A stretch of DNA of 37,873 nt from Mariniphaga sp. (GCA_025355585.1 JANXZJ010000028.1:1-37873); one strand, 5' to 3'; numbered from the stretch's first letter, positions 1 to 8,252 are shown. Notes: generated by a model from the sequence alone, not told the origin. Translations and numbers: made by a program.

Positions 1-872
1 GCCGAAATATTTGGTTCTGCATCAACGGTAATTGTCCCCTTAGCAGTAGCATTCACACATGGACTTACTGTCGATATCGTATAATTGTGATTTCCAGGTA
101 TTGTTGGCGTTCCACTGATTGTATAAATCCCGGAATTGTAAATGCCATTTAAGCCAGCTGGTAACCCTGTTGTTGTCACTGAGGTTGCGCCTCCACCAAC
201 CAAATAGCAGATATTTGTTATTGGAGAGTTGTCGCAGACTGTTGGGTTATTGGTGCCAGCACCTGACGTCAATACAAGGGAAGGATTTCCTCCATTGGTC
301 AGTAAATCATCAAACGTACCGCACTCGTCACCTCCACCCTGGCAAGCATAAAATTGTTCAGGTCCGAAATAGATGGTTTGCTGATTACTACAGTTTCCGT
401 CCAGCCCCTTATCTGTAAGATCATTCCCAACATAAATGGTTGCATTTGGCGGAAGAATTAAATTGGCTTTATTCTTAAACCAAATCTTAGCTTTTGTGAC
501 TAAATTTGGAGTTATGATAACTGTTTGAGTGTCAAAATTAAAGTTGATACCATTCACAGAGTTGTCCCCGGACAAATATAAAATTCCATTTACTGTCAGG
601 GTCCCCATTGGCAATGTCGTAATTCCTGTGTTGGATATTGTGACAGTATGACCAACCTGAAGATTAACGGCTCCCGTACCCGTAAACTGTCCTGGCCACC
701 CTTCTGTCGTTGGGGTAACCCAACCTGATCCACTAAAACGTTCCCATGTTGCCAATGCATCCCAGTTGCCGCTACCGGCTGACCTGTAATCACCCGCTAC
801 CTGTGAATAGGAGGCTGTGATACCAAAAATCAGCATGAGGATAAGAAGAGACAGGCGGATTAGTTGTTTCAT
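1..872 (-). CDS. N-terminal part of a large secreted adhesin-like protein (partial, runs off the window)
   Basis: An open frame runs leftwards from ATG at 872-870 (a second ATG lies three codons upstream at 881-879) to the window edge without a stop, about 290 residues. It starts MKQLIRLSLLILMLIFGITA..SYSQ, a typical signal peptide, so the product is exported. The mature N-terminus (YRSAGSGNWDALATWE, then GWVTPTTEGWPG) matches the opening seen in many Bacteroidota surface proteins with a 'non-structural G8/cell-surface' type first domain. After it come Gly/Thr/Asn-rich beta-type sequence, a Cys-containing stretch near residues 165-180, and an Ig-like/putative adhesion segment around residues 200-285 (TTTGLPAGLNG, ISGTPTIPGNHNYTIS). 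The C-terminus, where a type IX secretion signal would lie, is outside the window. The sprA gene in this window would supply the secretion route. The exact role is unknown; exported adhesin-like character is well supported. Confidence 0.8.
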   Translation of the reverse strand, partial: MKQLIRLSLLILMLIFGITASYSQVAGDYRSAGSGNWDALATWERFSGSGWVTPTTEGWPGQFTGTGAVNLQVGHTVTISNTGITTLPMGTLTVNGILYLSGDNSVNGINFNFDTQTVIITPNLVTKAKIWFKNKANLILPPNATIYVGNDLTDKGLDGNCSNQQTIYFGPEQFYACQGGGDECGTFDDLLTNGGNPSLVLTSGAGTNNPTVCDNSPITNICYLVGGGATSVTTTGLPAGLNGIYNSGIYTISGTPTIPGNHNYTISTVSPCVNATAKGTITVDAEPNIS

Positions 873-1429
873 ATGCTGCATGGTTTTACAACCGCTTCTT
901 CCGGTTGATGATGATACCATGAGATATCTACTTGTTGGATTTGATAACTGTTCTTAGGGTATACAGGCGAGTATTGATATAGGAATAATAGCTGATGGAT
1001 TGAACCAATAAAATCAAATTTGTGGGATACATTTAGGCATGTTTTTACACCGCCAGACGATCCGAATAAATGGTTCTTGTGGCAGATTCTTCTTGCTACA
1101 TGTATGACAAATATAATTTGCAAGCTTAAAATGTTCCTGATTAACGAAATGTCGTTTTCAAATTAACCAAAATCATTCACAATAGTCAGTTAAGTCTGAT
1201 TTATTTTGAAATTTTGATTTGTTAAATCTACATAAAAATTAATTTTAAATTGTGTTTATTTGAACAAATTATTTATCATTATTAATTAATTTTTATTAGG
1301 GCTATAATATTGATTATCAAAATTTAAATAAAGAACTGAGACTTTGTAAAAATGAGTATTTCGATATAGTGTAAAATTATTATACTAATTACATTGTCGC
1401 AGGACGTCAGATATGTTTACTAAAATAGG
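873..1429. other. AT-rich intergenic region without a supported gene
   Basis: I see no convincing gene here. Short open frames occur on the minus strand (869-1123) but have no recognisable product. The stretch 1140-1400 is very AT-rich. A TATATTTG sequence on the minus strand (1108-1115) fits the Bacteroidota -7 element and could serve the adhesin gene, but no matching -33 element is visible and the leader would be about 230 bases. Confidence 0.5.
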
Positions 1430-1463
1430 TGAGTGCACCTGCGTCCCCGGCAATTAACCGTTC

Positions 1464-1800
1464 ATTTTATAAAGCACAATAAAAATCCGTTTGTACTGCC
1501 CAAAAGTCAATATGCGAATGGTGAAATACACCATGTGCGTCCTCAACATTCGCATGTGCTGCAATCAGTATTCTATGTGCGACCTCAACATTCGTATGTT
1601 CTGCAATCAGTATTCTATGTGCGACCATCACATAACTATGTGCGACCTTCACCTGACTTTGTGTCACAATCAGATCGTTTTGCACGACCGTTCGCTGACT
1701 TTGTGTCGCAATTCGCTGACTTTGTGTCGCAATCAAATCGTTTTGCGCGACTGTTAGCTGACTTTGTGTCACAATTCGTCCGTTTTGCACGACTTTCAGG
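1464..1800. repeat. Degenerate tandem array with 21-bp period (42-bp higher-order units)
   Basis: About 15 contiguous degenerate units of 21 bp. Because 21 is a multiple of three and stops are absent, the array is open in at least three frames over 1433-1810. The minus-strand reading gives heptads such as QSQLTVA, QNDLIAT, QSQRIAT, QSQRTVV, QNDLIVT; the plus reading gives heptads such as YVRPQHS, YVLQSVF, FVSQSDR, FARPFAD. A 42-bp dimer is clear at 1533-1574 and 1575-1616, with only a few differences. There are no spacers of unique sequence, so it is not CRISPR. I regard the array as a DNA-level repeat and its ORFs as a consequence of period and composition, though a heptad-repeat peptide cannot be excluded. 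Confidence 0.8.
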
Positions 1801-1978
1801 TGATTTGTAGTATTCTTCCTGTGTTTTGTCTGGCCGTCAGTGCTTTATGTGATCGTTCAGCGGACGAATGTTTCGTTGATGTTGTGTCCTCAGGCACTAA
1901 AACGTCGGAGGAAAACAATACGACTGTGGCCGGTCGTCCCGTGCGGGCACTGTCATTAAGTTAGGCAAATAATGAAAA

Positions 1979-2069
1979 TGGAACGCGGATAAAACAGATT
2001 TTATAACGCGGATAAAAACGGATTACTAAAAAAATCTGCGTTGTTTTCATCAGCGTCATCCGCGTTCCA
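1979..2069. repeat. Inverted repeat with AACGCGGAT core
   Basis: The arms TGGAACGCGGAT (1979-1990) and ATCCGCGTTCCA (2058-2069) are perfect 12-bp inverted copies. Between them lie a further direct AACGCGGAT copy (about 2004-2012) and related pieces (ACGGATT, ATCTGCG). From memory, sequences of this type recur between genes in Bacteroidota genomes. It looks like a small non-coding palindromic element. Confidence 0.7.
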
Positions 2070-2091
2070 ATCTTTAACTTAATGAAACGAA

Positions 2092-2134
2092 GTGACCGGG
2101 TGACTGTTCAAATCATGAATAGTCACCCGGTCAC
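2092..2134. repeat. Long hairpin, 18-bp arms
   Basis: Arms at 2092-2109 (beginning GTGACCGGGTGACT) and 2117-2134 (ending AGTCACCCGGTCAC) are inverted copies with one mismatch, around a 7-base loop. There is no T-run on either side, so it is not a standard terminator. It sits directly before the 42-bp array at 2149-2330. Confidence 0.75.
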
Positions 2135-2148
2135 GCCACTCCGGTCGC

Positions 2149-2330
2149 TTTTGACACAAACCATTTCCTGTAACATGAATCTTACTTCTGGTCATGTTAA
2201 AACCATATCCGGGCACTTGAAACTGACTCCTTGGCACATCGAATCCATATCTGGAAACATATAACTGACTCCTTGACATATCGAAACCATATCTGGAGAC
2301 GTGCAGCTGACTCCTGGCAGGATGCATTCA
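2149..2330. repeat. Second tandem array, 42-bp units (two 21-bp half-units)
   Basis: Three clear 42-bp units occupy 2185-2226, 2227-2268 and 2269-2310, with decayed partial units on both sides. Each carries the landmarks 'CC(A)TATCTGG' and 'AACTGACTCCT' or close variants. Read on the minus strand the units give alternating heptads RSQLHVS-RYGFDMS, RSQLYVS-RYGFDVP, RSQFQVP-GYGFNMT. The period is the same as in the array at 1464-1800 but the sequence is unrelated, which suggests a shared generating mechanism. I do not call the minus ORF 2079-2327 a gene. Confidence 0.75.
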
Positions 2331-2365
2331 TTGCCGGGAACCTTAAAACCATTTCCGCAAAATAA

Positions 2366-2404
2366 ATAGAGGTCATCTCAATGAATGGGACAACCTCTTT
2401 TTTA
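2366..2404 (-). terminator. Probable (bidirectional-looking) terminator after speA
   Basis: Read in the speA direction, AGAGGTTGTC (2398-2389) pairs with GATGACCTCT (2377-2368) with two G-T pairs, followed by a T-rich tail (ATTTATTTT). On the plus strand the same hairpin is followed by a run of T as well. Confidence 0.6.
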
Positions 2405-2417
2405 TATTTTGGGACAC

Positions 2418-4310
2418 CTATTCTAAATACGTATAACCATACAATCCTGAACGGTAATTCGAGAGGAACTCTTTTCCTTCTTCAGCTGTTATGATTCCCG
2501 ATTTTACGGAGGAAGTTACCCATGTTTCAACGGTCCGCACTAATTTCTTGGGATTGTACTGCACATATTCAAGCACTTCGGCGACCGTTTCGCCATCGAT
2601 AATCTGGTCGATACTATAACCTTTATCATCAACCGAGACATGCACGGCATTGGTATCTCCGAAGAGGTTATGCAAATCGCCCAGGATCTCCTGGTAGGCG
2701 CCTACGAGAAATACACCTATATAATAAGGCTCCTTCGGTTTCAGTGAATGGACCGGAAGGTAATAGGAGAGGTTCCGGGTCGAGATGAAATTATCAATCT
2801 TGCCGTCCGAATCGCATGTGATGTCCTGAAGGGTAGCCGAACGGTCGGGTTTCTCGTCGAGACGCTGAATCGGGATAATCGGGAATATCTGGTCGATGGC
2901 CCATGAATCGGGCAACGACTGAAAGAGCGAGAAATTGCAAAAATATTTATCAGACAGTAATTTAGGAAGCGTAGTCAGCTCTTCCGAGATGTGCTTCATC
3001 CCGTTGGTCATTTGCTGAACCTCCTTGGCAATCGACCAGAACAGTTTTTCGATTTTGGCCCTCGTCTGAAGGTCAAGCAATCCAAGGCTGAAACGGTCGA
3101 GCGCTTCTTCGCGTATCTGCTGGGCATCGTGCCAGGTTTCGTGCATACGGGTCTGGTTCAGTGTACTCCACAACGTATAAAGCTCTTTGAGCAATTCGTG
3201 ACCGTCTTCTTCGATTTCCTCGTCTTCTTCCCAGATGGGCAGCGAGGTAGCTTCGAGCACCTCAAATATCAACACCGAATGATGAGCAGTGAGTGAACGC
3301 CCCGACTCTGTAATCACATTAGGGTGAGGGAGGTTGTTTTTATCACTTACATCAACCATTGTAGAAATCACATCGTTGACATATTCCTGTATGCTGTAGT
3401 TTACACTGCTTTCGCTGTTCGACGAACGTGTTCCATCGTAGTCGACACCTAAACCGCCACCAATATCAACGAAACTGATGTTATAACCGTTCAGGTGCAG
3501 CTGGACATAGAACTGTGATGCTTCGCGGATGGCAATCTTAATGCGCCTTATTTTATTGACCTGGCTTCCAATGTGAAAATGAACCAGGTGCAGGCAATCT
3601 TTCATCTTGTGTTTCTCCAGAATGTCAAGCGCTTCGAGTAATTCGCTGGAGGTGAGTCCGAATTTACTGACGTCGCCGCCCGAGTCTTCCCATTTTCCGC
3701 TTCCTGAACTGGCCAGTTTGATCCTTATTCCAAGCTTGGGTTTTATTTTGAACTGTTTGGCTATCTTGATAATCAGCTTAAGTTCGCTCAGTTTTTCAAC
3801 GACCAGATAGATGCGACGTCCCATCTTCTGCGCCAGAAGCGCCAGCTCGATATAGTCCTCGTCTTTATAGCCATTACAAATGATCAGTGAGTCATTATCC
3901 GTGTTAATGGCAATAACAGCATGTAGTTCAGGTTTTGAACCTGCCTCAAGCCCGATGTTGAATTTCTTGCCATGTCCAACAATCTCCTCCACAACAGGTC
4001 GCATTTGATTGACCTTGATGGGATAGATGATGAAATTCTGGGCTTTATAGGCGTATTCTTCGGAAGCTATTTTGAAACAACTGGCCATTTTCTCGATCCT
4101 GCTGTCCAGAATGTCGGGAAAACGGATCAGCATCGGAGCAGAAACATCCCGCAGTTGAAGTTCTTCCACTAATTCCTTTAAATCAACTTCAACGCCATCT
4201 TTACGGGGGGTAACCACCACATGTCCTTTTTCATTGATCGAAAAGTAATTTATTCCCCATCCGTTGATGTTATAAAGCTCAGCTGAGTCATCGGTGCGCC
4301 ACTTTCTCAT
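2418..4310 (-). CDS. speA: Biosynthetic arginine decarboxylase
   Basis: Converts arginine to agmatine, the entry to polyamine synthesis (putrescine, spermidine), using PLP in the cytoplasm. The product has 630 residues, the usual length of the SpeA family. The N-terminal alanine-racemase-type barrel contains YPIKVNQ, whose Lys-99 is the expected PLP Schiff-base lysine. Family landmarks follow in order: GLEAGSKPEL, LGIRIKL, KFGLTSSEL, LVHFHIGSQV, FVDIGGGLGVDYDG and TESGRSLTAHHSVLIFEV. The C-terminal beta domain ends in LSNYRSGLYGYTYLE. The start at 4310 is the first ATG and gives a full-length N-terminus. It lies 72 bp downstream of mqnC on the same strand, so read-through is possible, but no common pathway is implied. 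Confidence 0.95.
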   Translation of the reverse strand: MRKWRTDDSAELYNINGWGINYFSINEKGHVVVTPRKDGVEVDLKELVEELQLRDVSAPMLIRFPDILDSRIEKMASCFKIASEEYAYKAQNFIIYPIKVNQMRPVVEEIVGHGKKFNIGLEAGSKPELHAVIAINTDNDSLIICNGYKDEDYIELALLAQKMGRRIYLVVEKLSELKLIIKIAKQFKIKPKLGIRIKLASSGSGKWEDSGGDVSKFGLTSSELLEALDILEKHKMKDCLHLVHFHIGSQVNKIRRIKIAIREASQFYVQLHLNGYNISFVDIGGGLGVDYDGTRSSNSESSVNYSIQEYVNDVISTMVDVSDKNNLPHPNVITESGRSLTAHHSVLIFEVLEATSLPIWEEDEEIEEDGHELLKELYTLWSTLNQTRMHETWHDAQQIREEALDRFSLGLLDLQTRAKIEKLFWSIAKEVQQMTNGMKHISEELTTLPKLLSDKYFCNFSLFQSLPDSWAIDQIFPIIPIQRLDEKPDRSATLQDITCDSDGKIDNFISTRNLSYYLPVHSLKPKEPYYIGVFLVGAYQEILGDLHNLFGDTNAVHVSVDDKGYSIDQIIDGETVAEVLEYVQYNPKKLVRTVETWVTSSVKSGIITAEEGKEFLSNYRSGLYGYTYLE

Positions 4311-4382
4311 TAATAATTCTTGTATTTATAATAAATTAAACTTGCCGGAGCAAAATAACTAATTTTTCAACTGTTATTAGAG

Positions 4383-5498
4383 CTATGTTATATATTTTTC
4401 AACTACATCCGGCAAATCAATGAATTTGTAATCCTGCGAACGTAACTGCGGCTGAAAACCGGCTTCCGTAATTGTGCGTTGCATCTCAAGTGCTGATAGT
4501 TTAACGGATGCTCCGGCTGCGGAGACGACATTTTCCTCAATCATGATTGAACCCAAATCATTGGCTCCGCCATGAAGAGAAACCTGTGCGGTCTCTTTGC
4601 CAATCGTCAGCCACGATGCCTGAATGTTTGGAATATTATTCAAAACAATCCGGCTGATGGCAATCGTGCGGATGTACTCAATCGGGAGCACTGGCGTTAA
4701 TTTGATCAGTTTTCCCAATTCGGTCCCTTCCGACATAATCGGCCATGGAATAAACGCCATAAATCCGGGCGCTGATACTGGTTTTAGTGATTGCAAATCA
4801 CGCAGGTAAATCAGGTGCGAAACCCTTTCACCAAGGGTTTCGATATGTCCGAACATCATCGTTGCGGAAGTCACCATGCCCAGTTTGTGGGCTTCGGCCA
4901 TCACGTCGAGCCACTCGGCAGTGCGTGCTTTCGCAGGCGAGATCTCTTTCCGGACGCGGTCGCACAAAATTTCCGCACCAGCTCCGGGTAAACTGTCAAG
5001 ACCCGATTCGATCAGTTTTTCAAGCACTTCGCGGTACGACATGCGTTCTTTCCGGGCAATGTGCACAATTTCAGGCGGCCCCAGCGCATGTAACCTGACT
5101 CCGGGAAACTCACTTTTCAAACGCGAAAACAGGTCGGTATAAAAGGCCAATCCATACCCGGGATGCATTCCTCCCTGAATCAGCAATTGGTTTCCTCCCA
5201 ATTGCAGCATCTCTTCTATCTTGATTTTGTACTCAGCGAAAGTGGTGGTATAAGTTCCTTCCCCGTTGATCTTTCGGTGGAAATTACAGAATTTGCATCC
5301 TGATATACAAATATTTGTAATATTTATATTCCTGTCGATCATCCACGTGACGGTATTGCCCGGATGAAACTTTTGTCGCAACTGATTGGCAATAAATACT
5401 AACTCGGAAGTTGGTGCCTGCTCGTAAAGCAATACACCCTCCTCTAATGAAAGTGGCTCAAGACTTAATGCACGGTTAAAAATCCGATCGAAATTCAT
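4383..5498 (-). CDS. mqnC: Cyclic dehypoxanthinyl futalosine synthase (radical SAM)
   Basis: Radical-SAM enzyme of the futalosine route to menaquinone; MqnC closes dehypoxanthine futalosine to the cyclic form. The radical SAM cluster motif is CISGCKFC (C-x3-C-x2-C), preceded by the MqnC-type string WMIDRNINITNICISG. Further landmarks are LLIQGGMHPGYGLAFY, LHALGPPEI, LPGAGAEILCDRVRKEISP, SATMMFGHIET and FMAFIPWPIMSEGT. The frame stays open upstream to 5720, but ATG at 5498 gives the family-like 371-residue protein, has a TACCTTTG -7 element just upstream, and avoids overlap with the divergent aminopeptidase gene. MqnE is the alternative, but the RNIN.TN.C..GCKFC pattern favours MqnC. The other mqn genes are not in this window. 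Confidence 0.85.
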   Translation of the reverse strand: MNFDRIFNRALSLEPLSLEEGVLLYEQAPTSELVFIANQLRQKFHPGNTVTWMIDRNINITNICISGCKFCNFHRKINGEGTYTTTFAEYKIKIEEMLQLGGNQLLIQGGMHPGYGLAFYTDLFSRLKSEFPGVRLHALGPPEIVHIARKERMSYREVLEKLIESGLDSLPGAGAEILCDRVRKEISPAKARTAEWLDVMAEAHKLGMVTSATMMFGHIETLGERVSHLIYLRDLQSLKPVSAPGFMAFIPWPIMSEGTELGKLIKLTPVLPIEYIRTIAISRIVLNNIPNIQASWLTIGKETAQVSLHGGANDLGSIMIEENVVSAAGASVKLSALEMQRTITEAGFQPQLRSQDYKFIDLPDVVEKYIT

Positions 5499-5517
5499 AG
5501 CGTAAAAAAATTTGCGA

Positions 5518-5525
5518 CAAAGGTA
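5518..5525 (-). promoter_or_regulatory. Putative -7 element for mqnC (TACCTTTG)
   Basis: TACCTTTG on the minus strand matches the Bacteroidota TAnnTTTG element and lies 20 bases before the chosen start, giving a very short leader. No good -33 TTTG was found at the usual spacing. Confidence 0.4.
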
Positions 5526-5526
5526 G

Positions 5527-5534
5527 TATTTTTG
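5527..5534 (+). promoter_or_regulatory. Putative -7 element for the leucyl aminopeptidase gene (TATTTTTG)
   Basis: TATTTTTG matches TAnnTTTG and lies about 60 bases before the ATG at 5595. It stands back to back with the mqnC element, so the two divergent promoters would overlap. The -33 element is not clear. Confidence 0.35.
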
Positions 5535-5594
5535 AACCATCGACATTTGAAATTGTTGGTTACAATATGATAACAAAATCAATAGCGCAATACG

Positions 5595-7025
5595 ATGAAG
5601 ATTCAATTTAGCAGATCCACCCAGGTCCGGTTTGAAGCGAAGGCATATCTGATATTCGACAGGGCCGTCCTGACCGGAATTCCATTGACTGATAACGAAG
5701 CGACTTATGCCCTTAAACAATTTGAGGAGAATGAATTGGTTATAGTGAACAGGTACAGCGAATTAATTTTTATTGCCTTTGCCGACCCTTTAAAAAGCGA
5801 AGGAGTTTTCCTGGAGCAATGCCGGAAAAGAGGCAATGAAATTTCGGGAATATTGCGAAAGGAGAAAATCAGCGACATCGATATCATTATCCCATCAGCC
5901 AATCCGAAGACGGGACTTGCTCTTGCGGAGGGTTTGGCATTGGGAAGTTACCAATTTTTGAAATATCGGTCAGCAACTGATAAAAAGCGGTGGAATCTTG
6001 AAAAGATCAATCTTGCAGGAAGTGATGTTTCGAAAACCGAGATTGACTTATTGGCTATTTTGATTGAAGCTGTTTTTATGGCGCGCGATCTTGTGAATGA
6101 ACCGGCATCGCATCTGAATGCCCTGAAACTGGCTGAGAACTTCGAATCGATGGGGAAGGTGGCTGGCTTTACGACTGAGATTTTTCATAAAGATCGGATT
6201 GAAGCTTTAAAGATGGGTGGATTGCTGGCTGTAAACCTTGGAAGTATTGATCCGCCAACTTTTTCGGTGATGGAATGGAAACCTGCCGATGCAAAGAACA
6301 CGAAACCAATTGTTTTGGTAGGAAAGGGTGTTGTATTCGATACCGGAGGGCTGAGCCTGAAACCGACAAAAGATTCGATGGATTCTATGAAATGCGATAT
6401 GGCCGGAAGCGCTGTAGTGGCTTCGGTCATGTATTTTGCTGCCAAATCACGGTTGCCACTTCACCTGGTGGCTTTGGTTCCGTCCACTGATAATCGTCCT
6501 GATGGAAATGCCTATGCCCCGGGAGATGTGATCTATATGCACAGCGGTCAAACGGTCGAGGTCTTGAATACCGATGCTGAAGGACGTTTAATATTGGCAG
6601 ATGCACTTAGTTTTGCCAAGGATTACCATCCCGAATTGGTGATTGATGTTGCCACCCTTACAGGTTCGGCTGCGATGGCTATCGGTCAGCATGGCATTGT
6701 GGGAATGGGAAATGCCGGAGCGCAAACCTTTCAAGCCTTAAAGCAATCCGGAGAGAATGTTTATGAGCGTGTTGTTGAGTTTCCACTATGGGAAGAGTAT
6801 GGCGAATCGATCAAATCGGATATCGCCGACATGAAGAATATTGGTGCACGTGAAGGCGGAGCTATTTCTGCCGGCATGTTTTTGGAAAAATTTGTGGATT
6901 ATCCATGGATTCATCTTGACATTGCCGGTCCTGCATTCTTAACCACATCAGATCATTACCGGACTAAAGGGGGAACGGCTTCCGGCGTCCGATTGCTGAT
7001 AGATTTTCTAAAGAATATGGCATGA
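5595..7025 (+). CDS. Leucyl aminopeptidase family protein (M17)
   Basis: Cytosolic metallo-aminopeptidase of family M17, which removes N-terminal amino acids from peptides with two metal ions, usually as a hexamer. Of 476 residues, the first ~160 form the variable N-terminal domain and the rest the catalytic domain. Metal and active-site residues are in place: VGKGVVFDTGG with Lys-244 and Asp-249, LSLKP with Lys-256, CDMAG with Asp-268, and the signature NTDAEGRL with Asp-327, Glu-329 and Arg-331. There is no signal peptide. The gene is divergent from mqnC. The family is certain; naming it pepA is not justified because Bacteroidota often carry several M17 paralogues. Confidence 0.93.
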   Translation: MKIQFSRSTQVRFEAKAYLIFDRAVLTGIPLTDNEATYALKQFEENELVIVNRYSELIFIAFADPLKSEGVFLEQCRKRGNEISGILRKEKISDIDIIIPSANPKTGLALAEGLALGSYQFLKYRSATDKKRWNLEKINLAGSDVSKTEIDLLAILIEAVFMARDLVNEPASHLNALKLAENFESMGKVAGFTTEIFHKDRIEALKMGGLLAVNLGSIDPPTFSVMEWKPADAKNTKPIVLVGKGVVFDTGGLSLKPTKDSMDSMKCDMAGSAVVASVMYFAAKSRLPLHLVALVPSTDNRPDGNAYAPGDVIYMHSGQTVEVLNTDAEGRLILADALSFAKDYHPELVIDVATLTGSAAMAIGQHGIVGMGNAGAQTFQALKQSGENVYERVVEFPLWEEYGESIKSDIADMKNIGAREGGAISAGMFLEKFVDYPWIHLDIAGPAFLTTSDHYRTKGGTASGVRLLIDFLKNMA

Positions 7026-7069
7026 ACCCGACAGAAATATTCTGAATGAATAAAATGCTGCAAAATTAG

Positions 7070-7092
7070 CTGCGAAGTGGTTACTTCGGCAG
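7070..7092 (+). terminator. Weak hairpin after the aminopeptidase gene
   Basis: CTGCGAAGT / ACTTCGGCAG can pair with one bulged base around a GGTT loop. No T-run follows, so it may be an RNA stability element or nothing; low confidence as a terminator. Confidence 0.25.
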
Positions 7093-7129
7093 AGCATTAA
7101 AACCCGCTGTGAAATACCGAATAAAAGGT

Positions 7130-7137
7130 TAAATTTG
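7130..7137 (+). promoter_or_regulatory. Putative -7 element for pdxA (TAAATTTG)
   Basis: TAAATTTG fits TAnnTTTG and lies 54 bases before the pdxA ATG. There is no clear -33 TTTG at 19-21 bp. Confidence 0.4.
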
Positions 7138-7190
7138 GCAAATGAACCGTTTAAAAATCCGGTTTATGATTATCTATAAAAGATTTTGGA

Positions 7191-8252
7191 ATGGAGCAAC
7201 ATAAGATTAAGGTGGGAATCACCCACGGTGATATTAATGGCATAGGTTACGAAGTAATTATTAAAGCTTTAGCTGACAGCAGAATTTTAGAAATGTGTAC
7301 CCCGATTGTCTACGGATCGCCAAAAGTGGCTGCCTACTACCGGAAGGCGATGGACAGCGAAATTTTCACTTTCAATCAGGTTAATACTGCAAAAGATGCA
7401 AACCCCAAGCGGGTGAATATCATCAATTGTGTGAGTGAGGAAGTGCGGGTAGAAATTGGAAAATCGACAAAACAGGCGGGTGAAGCATCGTTAGCCGCAC
7501 TTGAGGCTGCTGTACGTGATCTTAAATCGGGTGACATCGACGTAGTTGTGACAGCTCCTATTAACAAAGAAAACATACAATCCGAAAGTTTTAGCTTTCC
7601 TGGTCATACGGAGTTTTTTGCCAAAGAATTTGGCATGAAGAACTTCCTGATGTTAATGGTCAGTGATATTATAAAGGTTGGCGTTGTAACTGGTCACATT
7701 CCTTTAAATCAGGTAACTGCGCTGGTTACCAAAGAAAAAATTCTGAGTAACCTGAGGGTCCTCCACAAAACAATGCTCGAAGACTTCTCAATCAGGAAAC
7801 CACGTATTGCTGTTCTGGGGCTTAATCCGCATGCCGGTGATGGTGGTTTGATTGGTGACGAGGAACAACGAATCATTCTGCCCGCCATCAAACAGGCGAA
7901 TGAAGAGGGAATCATCGCTTTGGGACCTTATCCCGCCGATGGATTTTTTGGCGCCGGCGAATTTAAGAAATTTGATGCCACACTTGCAATGTTCCACGAC
8001 CAGGGATTGATCCCTTTCAAGTCGTTTGCATTCGAATCGGGCGTAAACTATACCGCGGGCTTACCAATTGTCCGTACCTCACCGGGTCACGGCACCGCTT
8101 ACAGTCTCGCCGGAACAGGAACTGCCTCCGAGGAATCGTTTCGTAATGCATTATACCTGGCTATTGACGTATATGAAAATCGCAAAAGATACAGTGCGCT
8201 GTCGAAAAACCCACTGCAGCGTCATGAGATTGACAGAACTGGCGGTGAATAG
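7191..8252 (+). CDS. pdxA: 4-hydroxythreonine-4-phosphate dehydrogenase
   Basis: NAD-dependent enzyme of the DXP-dependent pyridoxal-phosphate pathway. It oxidises 4-phosphohydroxy-L-threonine, and the decarboxylated product is used by PdxJ. The 353-residue length is close to the family's. Landmarks in order: GITHGDINGIGYEVI near the start, VVTAPINKE, SFPGHTEFFA with the conserved His, VTGHIPL, LGLNPHAGDGGLIGDEE, DGFFGAGEFKKFDATLAMFHDQGLIP and VRTSPGHGTAY. These carry the metal-binding histidines and the phosphate-binding loop. It lies 165 bp after the aminopeptidase with its own candidate promoter. Several PLP enzymes lie nearby (speA, trpB), but this may be chance. Confidence 0.95.
   Translation: MEQHKIKVGITHGDINGIGYEVIIKALADSRILEMCTPIVYGSPKVAAYYRKAMDSEIFTFNQVNTAKDANPKRVNIINCVSEEVRVEIGKSTKQAGEASLAALEAAVRDLKSGDIDVVVTAPINKENIQSESFSFPGHTEFFAKEFGMKNFLMLMVSDIIKVGVVTGHIPLNQVTALVTKEKILSNLRVLHKTMLEDFSIRKPRIAVLGLNPHAGDGGLIGDEEQRIILPAIKQANEEGIIALGPYPADGFFGAGEFKKFDATLAMFHDQGLIPFKSFAFESGVNYTAGLPIVRTSPGHGTAYSLAGTGTASEESFRNALYLAIDVYENRKRYSALSKNPLQRHEIDRTGGE

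Noticed and set aside
869-1123. Minus-strand 84-residue open frame upstream of the adhesin
   Set aside because: No recognisable family and composition of non-coding DNA; it runs into the adhesin start in another frame.
1467-1790. Open frames on both strands that could be called hypothetical proteins
   Set aside because: They are a by-product of a 21-bp repeat without stops. No start context, no codon-level pattern and equal openness in other frames.
1533-1800. CRISPR array
   Set aside because: Units are contiguous and degenerate, with no unique spacers of constant length and no cas genes.
2092-2134. Terminator call for the 18-bp hairpin
   Set aside because: No T-run follows on either strand and no gene ends nearby.
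5499-5720. N-terminal extension of MqnC to the first ATG at 5720
   Set aside because: It would overlap the divergent aminopeptidase gene by 126 bases and is not part of the family; a -7 element lies just before the ATG at 5498.
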